DNA of 64,000 bases from Symsagittifera roscoffensis (lineage: Eukaryota; Xenacoelomorpha; Acoela; Convolutidae). A program made the position numbers and the translations under genes. The stretch lies in NCBI RefSeq assembly GCF_963678635.1, contig NC_087068.1, positions 56,762,467 through 56,826,466 on the forward strand, read 5' to 3'. Every line of letters starts with the position of its first letter. Position 1 is the stretch's first letter. Below the pieces are notes generated by a model. It was not told where the DNA came from. It was given only the letters and a program-made list of their open reading frames with translations, and did no database searches. Below are positions 1 through 12,400 of this stretch, piece by piece.

Positions 1-471
1 TCGAAAAGCGAAGCGGAAGTTAAATCAGCTGTAGCTTTGAATAAAACACCGGCTTTTATAGCTATGCAGAGACATGTTTTAAAGCACCATTTCTGGGAAA
101 GCGAACAAGAGTTCAACGTTCAAAATATGATGATAGGAAACAGGTCAGGAATCGGAGAAAAGGGACCAATCGAGAGATCAAGTGAAATGCTTCTATTCGC
201 TGCCTTGCGTGGAGATAATGACCTAGTCCTCAAGATTCTCAGACTGAAAGCGTGTTATGTAGACGTCATGGACCGTGATGGAAATACAGCTGTGCATTTA
301 GCGGCCATTAATGGCCATAGTGAAGTGTTGAATACTTTGCTGAATTTCGGAGCTGATATAAACAGATTGACAAATGAAGGAGTATCTGCCATGTCTGCGT
401 GTCACGTGCTGTTCTACGACGTGGCGGACTTCAAATCGAATGCAGCGGAAATTCTCTTCAAGGCGGCAGCG
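1..471 (+). CDS. ANKMY1: ANKMY1-like exon 1 of window (5' end cut by window)
   Basis: Open in frame 1 from the first base, so the exon starts upstream. It codes for a clear ankyrin repeat ([20 protein letters not shown], then a LLNFGADIN turn) preceded by another helical pair ([17 protein letters not shown]). The donor is gcagcg|GTCAGT; the exon ends in phase 0. Reading past the donor gives a hydrophobic run ending at 588, which is intron read-through, not protein. Confidence 0.85.
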
Positions 472-3400
472 GTCAGTTCATTTTTCAGTTTTATCTTGTT
501 CTGGTTTATTTTACAAAAATTTTTGACAATATTCAGTGTTTCATCTAATTATCCTTGTTCTTTTCCTTTCCTACCCACAAAAAAATGAGATTAACCTAGT
601 TTTGGTGTTTTGGTGATAATGGTGACCAGCAATCCAATGATTGCGGGTTCAAAATGCACGTGCACTGCAATTTGCTAAGTGTGGTTTGTTAGATAACCAT
701 AGCTTGGTGAGCCTTAGATAATCAACCTCCGTCTGGGTGACTAAAAAAGCTCCATCCAGTATTAAACATTGAAATCAGGAGATACATAATACTCAGTAAT
801 TGCCATTACCAATTTACAATTCAATTCTTGATTTAATTTGAAATAGCTTGGTCTTCAATTAAGGTTTCTGATACATTGTGTGTACCCTTGCGATAAGCAA
901 GGGCTTGTTCAAATTTTCCTATTGGACCAGTGGCCCGATCCATGAAAAAACTGACCAGGTTGTCGGGTCGAGAAAAAGTGAACGGTTGTCATCCATATAA
1001 TACTGACTAGGTTTAAGCAATCGTATATGTTGCAGGGCAGAACAAGTGAGGGGGGATCGGACGATGAGGGGTTTGAAGACGCAAAGGAGCCCCAAGAAGT
1101 GAAGTTAGAGAGACTCAGGACGAATGCGAGGCGGATCAGATTGAAGAAGAGAGCACTCACCAACAAAAGGTACTTTAGAACTGATTACTCGAGAACTGTT
1201 TTATTATAACAAAAGTAAGATCTATAATTTTTTGGCTCTACGTTAGTTTTGTTGTTATTGCGAAATAAGGGTTAAGGTTCTTTTGTCTAGGTTCTGTACT
1301 CCGGATGAACATGAGTCAGTGGATCTGGCCTACAAGCCACTGGGTAAGCCAAAGGGGGGCAAGGGAGGAGGAGCAGGAGCAGCTGGGGGGTCTGCCACAC
1401 AGAAGGAGGGACATAGTGAAAAGAGTACAGAACAAGACCACAAGGATACTACGACTGACAATGCAGCAGACAAGAAGGTTAGAAGAGGGGGGATTTGATA
1501 AGAGTTAGAATGTCAAAAATAATTCTCCAATAAAGGCTCTGCGACTTTGAGAGAAAAAACAAGAATCTAGGGACCACCAACTTCTTCTGGATCCTATAGT
1601 TATAACTTCAGAAGCTTGGAAGGCAGAGACTAGAATATTAATTACACCTGCGAAGCAATGTGTTATAGTACGAACTTTCTTTTGCATTTATTAGCAAGTT
1701 ATTAGCATATGTAGAAGCTTTATTCGTGACTAGTGTTTGTCGGTTGTTAAGCTTGCGTGGCTGAGTGGATAGTGCGTGATACTCAGAATTTCTTGATTGC
1801 AGTAGGTCGCAGATTTGAATCCTGCACATACCGTATTTTTTCGCCCATAACCCGCCCCCGCGTATAACCCGCCACCGCCTACAACCCGCACTTGGAAGCT
1901 AAAAATAAATTTATAACCCGCCCCCGCCTATAACGCGCACATAAATTTTCTATTTATATTGTAAAACCTTGAAAATATGATGTGTAAATTCAGAAAATTG
2001 TTAATTAAAATCGATGCGATAATTAACAATTGGTATCAATTACGTCATTCAGCAGTTCTTCATTATCCAGTTGCTGTAATTCCATAATGTCGTCGTCATC
2101 ATAGTCTTCAGATGGTTTTTCAACAATAAAAACTTCGTCCTCCAGTTCAATTGTCATCTCCTGTTGTACTGCGGCGTCCACTATTGCTGCTGCTGCGTGA
2201 GCGGGTTGATCAGGCTGAAGACAATGAATATTTTTGATGTTGTGGCTTGAAATCCCACACGTAACGAAACTCTTTCTCACAATGTCAGGCGAGAGTGTAT
2301 TCCACGCTGCCAATATCCATTCTATCTGCGATTTGAAAGAAGGGGCCTTAATATTTCCGCCTCGGGTATATTCGAAATCACCTGCTGCAAACCATTTTTC
2401 ATAATTTTCGCGATAAGCATCCTTCACGGGCTTGTTCATGCTTACATCAACTGGTTGCAGCAATTTCGTACATCCGCCAGGGATAACGCCCTTTACCGTA
2501 TTTCGCCGCTTTAAGGCGTCTTTTACTTGATCTGACAGATGACACTTAAAACTGTCCCAAACAAGAAAGCGTTTACCAAAACCGAAATTACCCCACACGC
2601 GATTAACCCAGTCAATAGTTAAGTCATCGTTCATCCAACCATTATCAGAGCATGCAACGACAACGCCAGATATGTTGCTCAATTCAGCTGGAAACTTCTT
2701 GCGGGTAATGACAATGTATGGCGGCATTTTAGTACCATCAGCTTTGGCTGCCAGACAAACCGTCAGACGATTCTTTTCGTGGCCGGTAGTACGAATCGGT
2801 ATCATCTTTGTTCCGGTTTTACTGATAGTTGTAACTCCTGGCATGTCTGCCCATATTGGTGTTTCATCCATGTTCACAATTGCATTTGGTCCAAAGTGGT
2901 GGGTGTCCATTTGTTTCTTGCAAAATGAATAAAACTAGAAACTTGCGGGACAAGATCGTGTGGTAGTTTCTGTCCAGTTGTTGTACGCCGACGAATTGAT
3001 AAACCGTTCCTTTTCATAAAGCGCTGTAACCAGCCACGACTTCCCCTGAATCCTTCAATTCCACTGGATGCTGCCTTTTCTTTTCCCCACAGTAAGATTT
3101 GCTTACATGTCACCTGGCGGTATTCATGGCGCAACTCTTCGATTTGAGCTACAATAACGGTTTCATCAAACAGAGGCTTTGCACTGCCCGATATTCGCTT
3201 TCGTTTGAGTCCTTCTGTTTTCTCGCCTGTGACAGTGGTGGCAGTAATAATTTTGGGTTTATTCTTACGCCAATCCCGCACTAAACTTTCATCAACACCA
3301 TGATCTTCAGCCGACTTCCTGTTTCCACCGCGTTCTTCGGCAAATTTGATTGCAACGAGCTTGAATTCCAGAGAATAAGATTTCCGCTTGGCCTTGGACT

Positions 3401-6400
3401 GTGTATTCGCTGTATCGGACAATATAGGCATTTCAGCGTTGTCAGTCATTGCGGTCTGAAGGAATACACTCAATGAGCCAGCTGTGTCATTATAAACGGA
3501 GTGTTCAATCAACATTGCTCAGCTTATTGGATAATAAAAGCCTGTCATTTACAATAATTGGTCAATTTTAAACGGAGTGTTCAATCAACATTACTCAGCT
3601 TATTGGATAATAAAAGCCAGTCATTTACAATAATTGGTCAATTTTAGCACATAACCCGCCCCCGCGTATAACCCGCCCTCGCCTATAAACCGCAATTTCA
3701 TCTTAAAAATAAACTGATAACCCGCGGGTTATGGGCGAATAAATTCGGTAGCCGAGTTTTTGCTATTTCGAGGCTTATTTCTACTTTTTCTTATTTCACT
3801 CGATAGAGTTGCTTTTTGGCCGTGTTCTTGCAGGTGTTTTTGCTTCGTATCTGTGTAAAACTTGCAAGTTGCTGGTTAATTTTTTTTAATATGGCAAAAT
3901 ATCGATATACTTTCATTTTAAACAATCGTATTTAAAATCTTTACAATTAATGCCTTTCCAGGACATTACGATGAGCTCATTTGCTCTTGATGTAATGCCC
4001 TTGGAAAACCGATAGTAATATAGAAGGGAAAAAACTCCAAACGAAACGGAAACTTTTAAAAGAACAGTTGCAACAAGGTTGCGTTATCGTTTTAAGAAAT
4101 TCTCTTTCAAGCGTTTTAAGAATAGATCGCGTTGAGCAACTTGCATTCTCATTCATTTACCAGGCCGTAGCTCATTCATTACCACAAAATTGTACGCTTT
4201 AGTTTCAGTGCATACTGCTGGCAGATTCATTAGTCTTTTATCTGTGAAAATTCGTTCAAGAAAGTGTTCCTGAAAATACCAGTTCTGCTAGCATTAACTT
4301 TGAGACTTCAGGGGAAAAAAACTTTAGGGTGTACAGTTCGTTCCACTAAGAATTTATACCTGTGTTGAATGAGTTAGATATAAATTTAAATACTATTTTA
4401 ATCCGTCTTGATTACCTAATTTCTTTAGCTGCTATATTTAATATGCTTTTACTGCTTTGACCAACTCGGGCATTTTGTTCTGAGCAAGTTTTTGCTGCTC
4501 GAAAAAACATCGATTTGGGATTTCTTCGATTTAGGATGCTCTGTAGGAAGTTTTCGGGTAGTCCAATGGCTCTAACCGTGTCTCGCTGCTTGTGCGAGTC
4601 GATTCACTCAGTCTCTGAGAGAGTATTCAATGTTGATAAATGGTCTGGCTCGGCCAGCTTCTGATCGCATTTTTGGCTGATGTCAACCTTAAAGGCTGAT
4701 AGCTCTTCTTCTGCAGTTCGCTTAGTACTATCTTGCAATTTCAATCGAGTTGAATGATCAATTCCCTCCATGAAACTAAACTGTTCAGCGATGTAGCTCT
4801 TCGTCATTGAATAACTACAACTTATTTAAACTAATTTTCAAACTACTTGGCGATTAACTGTTAAGCACAAATATTGAAATGTGTGTGCTCCTTTTTTGTC
4901 TAAATATGTTTTTGTGACTTTTGTAGGCGACTGGAAACGACGGAGGAGCAGAAGACAGAACATCGGACACAGAACCAGATGCAGAACTAGCACGGCTACA
5001 AGGTACAAATAATTAAGATTCTGATAATTATCGTAAATATTGTGTGGCACTCTACATGTTCTTGCAGTTTGTTTGGCTAAATCTTTTTTCTAGGATTTGA
5101 TGAATGTAGTGAAGACTCTTTTATAGGGAGTGATGGTTTTTCGCGAAAAGATTTTAACGCTCAAATTTCAATTTTCGCGGTTTGACTTTTGATTTCTTGA
5201 AGTTCAGTGCATTTCCATTGTTAAAAGGAAAGCAGATTCCATTATCGAGCAGCAAAACTTAAAGGGTCACGAAAAACGTGAGCGACTTCTAGTTCCGAAA
5301 TGGAATTTAATTTTCGGATTTCGAGCAAAATAAAAAAGTGACTTATTGATCAATTTTTCTCAAATTGCCTTAATTTTAGCAAAAGGGTCATAAATTGTTT
5401 TAGAAATTCAAAGAGTTTGAAAGGCATCTATTTTTTTCTTCGAAATTTGAAAATTGAGATTTTTTTCATTAAAAAAAACAAGTCAGTTTTTTCTTTCTGT
5501 TTACTTGAGTTCATTGACTCTTTTCAAACTGTCTGTTGGCTGTGTTCTCAAATTGGTTTAATTTGAAGGGTAATCATTCAAGCTTCGATAGTCTGTCAAA
5601 AAAGTCCGTTTTTACATGTCTTTTTGAGTTACATCGCCTGCAAGAGTCTTGACCCTTTTCCAACGGACTGTTGCCTATCATTTAGAAAATGTAAAATAAA
5701 TGCTGCGATCTTGAAAGGAGCTAAAATCCCTTTTTTCATTTGATTGTATTTCAAAAAGTAAACTTAGTGTTAAAGGTCAATAACATTGGGGTATAAGAAC
5801 AAAAGTGACATGATGACATGTAATTTCAGCTGAGTTGGAGGCGGCAGGCGAGCTGAGTGATAAAATGTCCGGAGGCGGAGGAATCTTAAAAGAAACCATG
5901 AGCGAACTGGTATCAACGCAGTCTCTGTACAACTTCAAAATAGAAGTCACCGCTCAGATGTTAGACAGAACTGCACACAATTTGAGTGAGAATGAGAAGT
6001 TGAAGCACAGTTTAATGGCGACAATGGGTGGTCAGGAGAATAATAGAGATCCAGGGACTGTGAGGGAACTGGCCATCAAGAAAATCAAGTGAGTGAGACA
6101 TCACTTGCAACATAAGCATTCCAAATTACACGTCAAAAGTTTGCTTTAGTTCGCAAGAATCTTGCAAGTTTTGAAATCCAAAAACACCAGAAATTGAGAA
6201 AAGTGAACTAGGGAAAATTAGATTGAAAAGTTCTCACTTTTCAAATTCTGAAGTTGCTTAATTTTGCTGTTATCTATGAATGGGGTTTGATTGATATCAG
6301 CCTGTAGTTTGATATCTAGAGAAGAACAAGGATGATAAGCTAATGCAAAAACGGTATATACGCTACATGGCTTATGCCTTCTTAAGCTTGTTCTTAAGCT

Positions 6401-9400
6401 TCTTAACAAATAGTTTTCCAGAAAAAATAGTAACTAAATCATGTTTTTTAAAGCAAAAAGAAGCCATCTTCTGCATTTATCAAACTTATGTTCTTTCAAG
6501 GAGAAAAGCTCTTGAAGACATGATCCGTCTGCTTCTGAGACGAGGCGCCAATCCTAATGCATCAATGGTACCTTTCCCAGTTCTATTCTTCGCCCTGAAA
6601 ACAGCCGACCCGGACGGCGTAGCAAATTTGCTCTCTAAAGGGGCATCGACTGAAACTAGATTACCCAAAGAGAAAGGAGGACTAGCTCCACTGCATATAG
6701 CAACTACATTGCCTGGCGAAGCGGGGGTCCAGATCACGAAGTTGCTCCTGGAAGCAGGAGCCAATCCGAATATCCAGGCGTATCCATATGACAGCGAAAA
6801 AGATATATCGGTAATTAGATCTTTTTTTTGATCGCGGCCAGTGACACGTCTTACGTCCTATCAGGAAACGTGCTAGTCATGTTCTATTTTTTGAGTTGTC
6901 AAAGTTAAAAAGAAAAACAAAAAAATTATGAACGACGGATAACTATTTCTCAATTATTAATGAAACCAAACCAAATTAAGTTAAAGCGTTGTTAATTTAA
7001 TTAATTTGTTCAATCAGAATTACATAAATATATCATGAAGTTTCTTCTATAGATTCTAAAATTGTGAAAAATACTAACAATTGGGTTGGGCGACAATTTA
7101 TTACAGACGAATACGTTCGGCCGAAGTTGTTCACTTCGTGTAAATTAGTGCTTCCCGCTTAATCTACTCCGTGCATGATATATAATTAAGTGTCTCTAGT
7201 TGTCGCTTGAAGCGCCTCGTCGCCGTTAAAGAAGTTACGAAGTGTCATATGCTGCAAAATATCGCCTCACGAGCGAGCTGACTCTAAATTTCCTGACTCT
7301 AAATTTCAGGTCGGTTTGGAAGACAATCACGAAGAGAACCAGCGTACTGCCCTGGAGATCCTCAGTCTGGACCATCAACCGACTGAGCCAGTGGTTGGCG
7401 GCAACACTCCCCTGTCTTATGCGTGCCAGCGGGACGACGACTATGTCAGTGCCAGACACATAATCAGTCTCCTATTGGCCCACAAGGCTAATTGTAATGT
7501 GTTGAATCCAGTTGGGTTGTCGCCTCTGGCTCAGCTGATCATCAGCGGAAATGACCCGGTTAGTTGCTTTTATATAAATCTGGCTTTTCAGCAGCGTGAA
7601 ATGAGAATATTATAAAAATGATGTTTGATTTGGAATTTTTTAGCACTTATGAAGTTTTATGGAGCATCTATTATATATTTAAATGCGGGCTTCACTATCT
7701 CGCCATGTTTAAGCTTTTTCAACGTATTATTTTTGCATGTTTAAGCTATATCGTATATTGCAATGGTTAAGAACTTTTTTCGATTTTCCAATTTGATTTT
7801 AGTGGTTATTTAACCGAGTTTAAATTAAGCAGCCCAATATCGAATTAGGGGTTGCGAATTTGGCCTCCAATTTTGAATGCCCGAATCATTTTCATTTTAG
7901 CTAACGAGATAAGACGATTTTTGAGATTTTTTCAAAAATTATCTGAAATTTCAAATAAAATAATTTAAAAAACTTGAAGTTCCCAACCCTGTACAGAGTA
8001 CTCTAAGGAGTTACAATTCTTGCCTCCAAATATGACTGTTCAAATCCTTGTAGTTTTCGAGATATGACGTTTTTTGTGATTTTTCTGAAAATTTTCAGAA
8101 AACATAATTTTTTTTTCGCAAAATCTGAAATTTCCAACCCTGTTGTTGGGTCCTGTCAGAGTAATCTCAAAGATTGCGAACCTTGCCTCCAAATATGACT
8201 GCTCAATTTTTTGTAGTTTTCGAGATATGACGTTTTTTTGTGATTTTTTCAAAAATTTTCAGAAAACTTAAATTATTATTATTTTTTTAAAATCTGAAAT
8301 TCCCAACCCTGAAGTTGGGTACTGTCAGAGTACTATCAAGGATCGCGAATCTTGCCTCCAAATATGATTGCCCAAATCCTTGTAGTTTTCGAGATGTGAC
8401 GTTTTTTGTGATTTTTTCAAAATTTTCAGAAAGTTAAAGTTAATTGTTTTTCGAAATTTGAAATTCCCAACGCTATAGTTCGGTGTTGTTAGGGTACTCT
8501 AAAGAGTTGCAAATCTTGCCACATGCGAATGATAAACGCGACTGCTCAAATGCTTTTAGTTTCCGAGATGTGACGTTTTTTGATTTTTTCAAAATTTCTC
8601 AAAGAACTTATCTACAAAGAAATTCAAAAAATTTGAAACTACCAGCTTGATGAAGATACAACCTAATTGTCAGCGTACACCCAGGCGTCTCAAATCGTGC
8701 CTCTTAATATGAATGCTCAAATCCTTTTAGTTTTCGAGATAAGACGTTTTTTTTTCAATTTTTTTTTTTCGGGAAACTTAGGTTTAGAAAAGTTCACAAA
8801 ATTTTGGATTCCTTACCCTATAGTAGGGTGCTCTCAGGGACTCACAGTGGTTGCAAATCTGGCCTCCAAATTTCTCCAGAGGCCCATTAAGTTTTTGAGA
8901 TGACGCTTTTAAAATGGGAAGTAAAAAAAATTTAAAGTTAATAATTGGGTGCAGTCAGAGTACACTAAAAGTTTGCAGATGTTGTTTCCAATATATGCGG
9001 TTTTTACTGAGTTGTCGAAAAATTTCGAAGCACCGAAGGTGCGTTAAACGCTAGTTTAATTTAAACTCACACGATCTGATCAACTCTCAGCAGTTTTTTG
9101 CGGTTAAAATGTCCCCGTAATTTATACATGCGTGGTTGTGTAGGGCATAGATGAGTTGCTGGCCAGTAATGCTGACCCAAGTATGACCCTGACTCATGGC
9201 CATGGCAGTGCACTTTGTGTGGCCTCTTCCACTGAGTATGAGCACAGGCGCAGTCCAGAGGCCAGAATACAACTGGTAAGTGATAAACTATTCATTCATA
9301 ATGAAAAGAGTGGTGCAGTGTTCGAAAATTTTGTCAACTATTTTTACGTTAACCAAATTGATTTTCCGAGCACTCCCAGAACACTATAAAGACCCTATTT

Positions 9401-12400
9401 TTGGGTATTTTTGGAAAATTTTGACCATAAAATTGCGTTTTTTTTATCGCCGCTTCCCTTTCAAAATCAGTATATTGGCGCCCAAGGCGCGTTAAGAAAA
9501 ATTTTAGGGTGGATCGTCCTAAAAGTGATGTCATAAAATAATACAAGGGGGAACACTTTGGTTGGTAAAGGGGTCAAATCCGTCCGCCCCCCACCCTAAA
9601 TCTGCCCCTCACTTCATACATCATGAGGGTTGGTTGATAAAGGTCAGCTTAAAACAAATCATGGATAAATAATTTCTTCAATTTTTAAGTACTCATCTTA
9701 ATTTTGATTACTCTCGGTTTTTGTGGCTTCTGAGTTAGGACTGGGGTGTATAACTCATAGAGTAATTTCGGATAGGGTACACCGTCTGCTCGTCACGCTA
9801 TCTTATTTTCGGCCGGATAGATTCGTGCAACTTCTTAGTCTAATACCGATCCTAATCTTACTCTTATACTATCTAGTCTCAGGTTGTTTAACTAGTCTCT
9901 GCTAGGCTCAATAGATCTAGGGTATACTGGTTTATTGCGGCTGCTGAAGTGCTCGGGAGAGTCCAACTAATTTCTAAGTTAAATTCAAATCTCTCTGGTG
10001 CTGAAATTACAAGTAACTTCAGCACTTACAAATAAGTGGGTTGTTAGTTAGATGGATCATGATTGGTTAATATTAAATACTTTACATTGGTAAAACATTT
10101 AATTTATCCAATCATAAAATATAGTTTAGATCAGGTTCCACCCATCCGGGTTTTACAGAGTTTTTTAGAACAGTTCTTCTGTAGTTCAAGGATGGATGAT
10201 GGACGTTGGTATTTGGCGAACATCATTTTTCTTTTGTTTCCTTTTTGTTAAGGAAGTTCCAGGGATCTGGAATTGAGGACACAAGACGTTGTGTTCTTCT
10301 TGTGACAACGACCGAGTCTCTGCAACAGCATCAATTCTGGTTTCAGAATGGTTGGCTATGTCAGGTTTTTCCGTTCTTCGGAGAGAACTTCTTTTGTGTT
10401 TGATCTAGCTCGGGAATGGCGTGGAGATTGTGCATGGAGGGGATGCCTGGTTACTCGGATCTGTACGTATACTTGAACATCGAGGTGGTCATTGGTCTAG
10501 TTCAATGAAGTCCTTTTCTGCGAAGTCAAGTCGTACTCTAAATCCTTTGAGTTGTGATTGTGAGCGGCATATCGATTGTAGTTGGTCATTCTCTCTCGAG
10601 TGTAGTGAGGTCGTCTTGTCTTTTGATGTTCGTCCTTGGTGTTGTATTCTGATCTATATATTGCATCATGTAATTTTACATTTTATAAATCTTTTATTAG
10701 TTTAATATATTTTTTAATAATGATTTTAGTTAGTTGTTTTCACAAAAGCTTTTTGTTTTAGTTCGGTTATTTTGAAGAGTTACTCACCCTTGAGTAGCTC
10801 TTATTAAAAATAAAGGTGTGGTCACAAAGCGTGGATGTAGCGCGGTGGGTTAGGCCGGCTATAGAGCATGCTCAGGACGTCCTTTCCTGGTGGGTTAGGC
10901 CAGGTGTGGGAGTATGATTTCATGCGGTTTTTATGAGGAGTCCTGTTATGTGACAACATTTTATGTTGGGTTTGTTGTGGTTTTACTTATGTCTTGTTGG
11001 TTATGTACTTTGTTCAAAAAGCAAATTGTTTGTGGTATGGGTTTGTCTTTCGACTTTTTTGTGTTTTATTATTTCTTTCTAAGACTTTGTAATAGTCTTC
11101 AAAAGAATAAATTATCCAGTTTTAAACTGGGTTAATCCGGTTTGGGTACCGTTGGTTTCCTTTTCTTAGTCATGCTGTTATTTTATGATTTGTGGTATTT
11201 AGTAAGCTGCGTTGGTTAGTTTTGTTTAGTATATGATTCCTTTCCAACCGGGTTAAAGGAAAGTTTGAAACTTGTTATTATATGTTAGAGTTGTTGAGTG
11301 TGAAAACTTGAAACTGAAATTCATTATTTTAAACAATTCTTCGTGGGCGAGCTGTGTGAGTGTGGATAGAATTTCTGTGCGAATGAATGAAAATGTCAAA
11401 AGGTTAGTACTGCAATTGCATTTTATTAATTTACTGCATAGAATTTGGAAATTTACTGCTAGTAATGGGGGAATTTTAAGATACAAATTTTCATCATATG
11501 TAGATTTACTGCTTTGGGGGAAAGTTTTATAAATTAATTTACTGCATTGGTATTATATTTATTTAATTGTTGGTGCAAAAGTTAAAAGGGTCTTAAACAG
11601 TTTTGAAGAAGTTTGCTATTTTTTATTTTTCTTTTGTGAATTTTTCAGATGATCGAAGATGAAGGCTAAAAATCTAAAGAAAACATGAATAAAGAATGGT
11701 GAGTTTTTTAATATTTTAATTAGTTAGTAATATTCATTTAATTCATACTTACCTGTTAGTCGTCGGGGAAAAAACCGTGGGGGAAGATATCGTGAACTAG
11801 TTCTGAAGTTGTTAGTAGTTTAGCTAAGATGCGGATGATATTTTTAGTTTGAAGCAGTGGCCAAAGCAATTGAAGTGCCTTAATAATGGTTAGTTCTTCA
11901 GTGCCTACTGCAAACTCATAAGGTGTGTTTTGGATTAAGTTATATAATTTGTGGTTAAATTTAGTGTTGTGGATGAATTCTAAAATGGGGATTTCTATAG
12001 GCTGTACAAACTCGTGCGGGATAAGGAAGGGTCGGGATTCTTCGGCGTTGAAGGTCTTGGTGATGGGGCAGAAAATGTACATTTGGGTTATGGGGTCATA
12101 GTTACGAAGAATACCATGAAGGTTAGTATCTTTAATACAATATGTGAAATTTAGGAAATACGGTGAAGTGTATTTTGAATTGATGAATTGAAAGCGATGG
12201 TGTGGTTGTCTAGAGGGTGTGTGGAGGTCAAAGTGATTTTGGATGAAACGATAGTAACTGTATGTATGTGTTTGTTTAGTTCGCAACATAATATCGTGTG
12301 AGCAGTGTAAATCTCTTTCGTGTGGTGCAAGGAAATGAAAGGTTAGTGAAAAGATTTGGAAGCGTTCTTTAAAACTTTCGTACGCTTGTGTGCTTGTTAG

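Larger units (their letters stand above)
1831..3748 (-). mobile_element. pogo/Tigger-like (Tc1/mariner superfamily) DNA transposon
   Basis: 1918 bp flanked by the dinucleotide TA on both sides (1829-1830 and 3749-3750). Terminal inverted repeats of 25 bp (1831-1855 and 3724-3748) match at 23 of 25 positions. The ends also carry an unusual 75-bp direct repeat rich in taacccgcc. It encodes one transposase on the minus strand, split into two overlapping frames. Both the TA target and the D-D-D transposase with a two-part N-terminal DNA-binding region are typical of the pogo group. Confidence 0.93.
1478..4926 (+). other. Intron 3, hosting a tRNA-like repeat and a pogo transposon
   Basis: A 3.45 kb GT-AG intron. 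It contains the tRNA-like sequence at 1747-1828 and the DNA transposon at 1831-3748. The remainder (1478-1746 and 3749-4926) shows no gene. An imperfect inverted repeat lies at about 3954-4005, with arms around ccaggacattacgatgagc and gctcttgatgtaatgccc. Confidence 0.75.
7559..9143 (+). other. Intron 7, mostly a degenerate tandem repeat
   Basis: GT-AG intron with acceptor ttgtgtag. About 7840-9000 is a tandem array (next entry) and a Helitron-end-like hairpin lies at 9030-9054. Confidence 0.65.

Noticed and set aside
472-588. Hydrophobic C-terminus of the first open frame as a membrane anchor
   Set aside because: It lies beyond a good donor site and is intron sequence; exon 2 continues the protein in phase.
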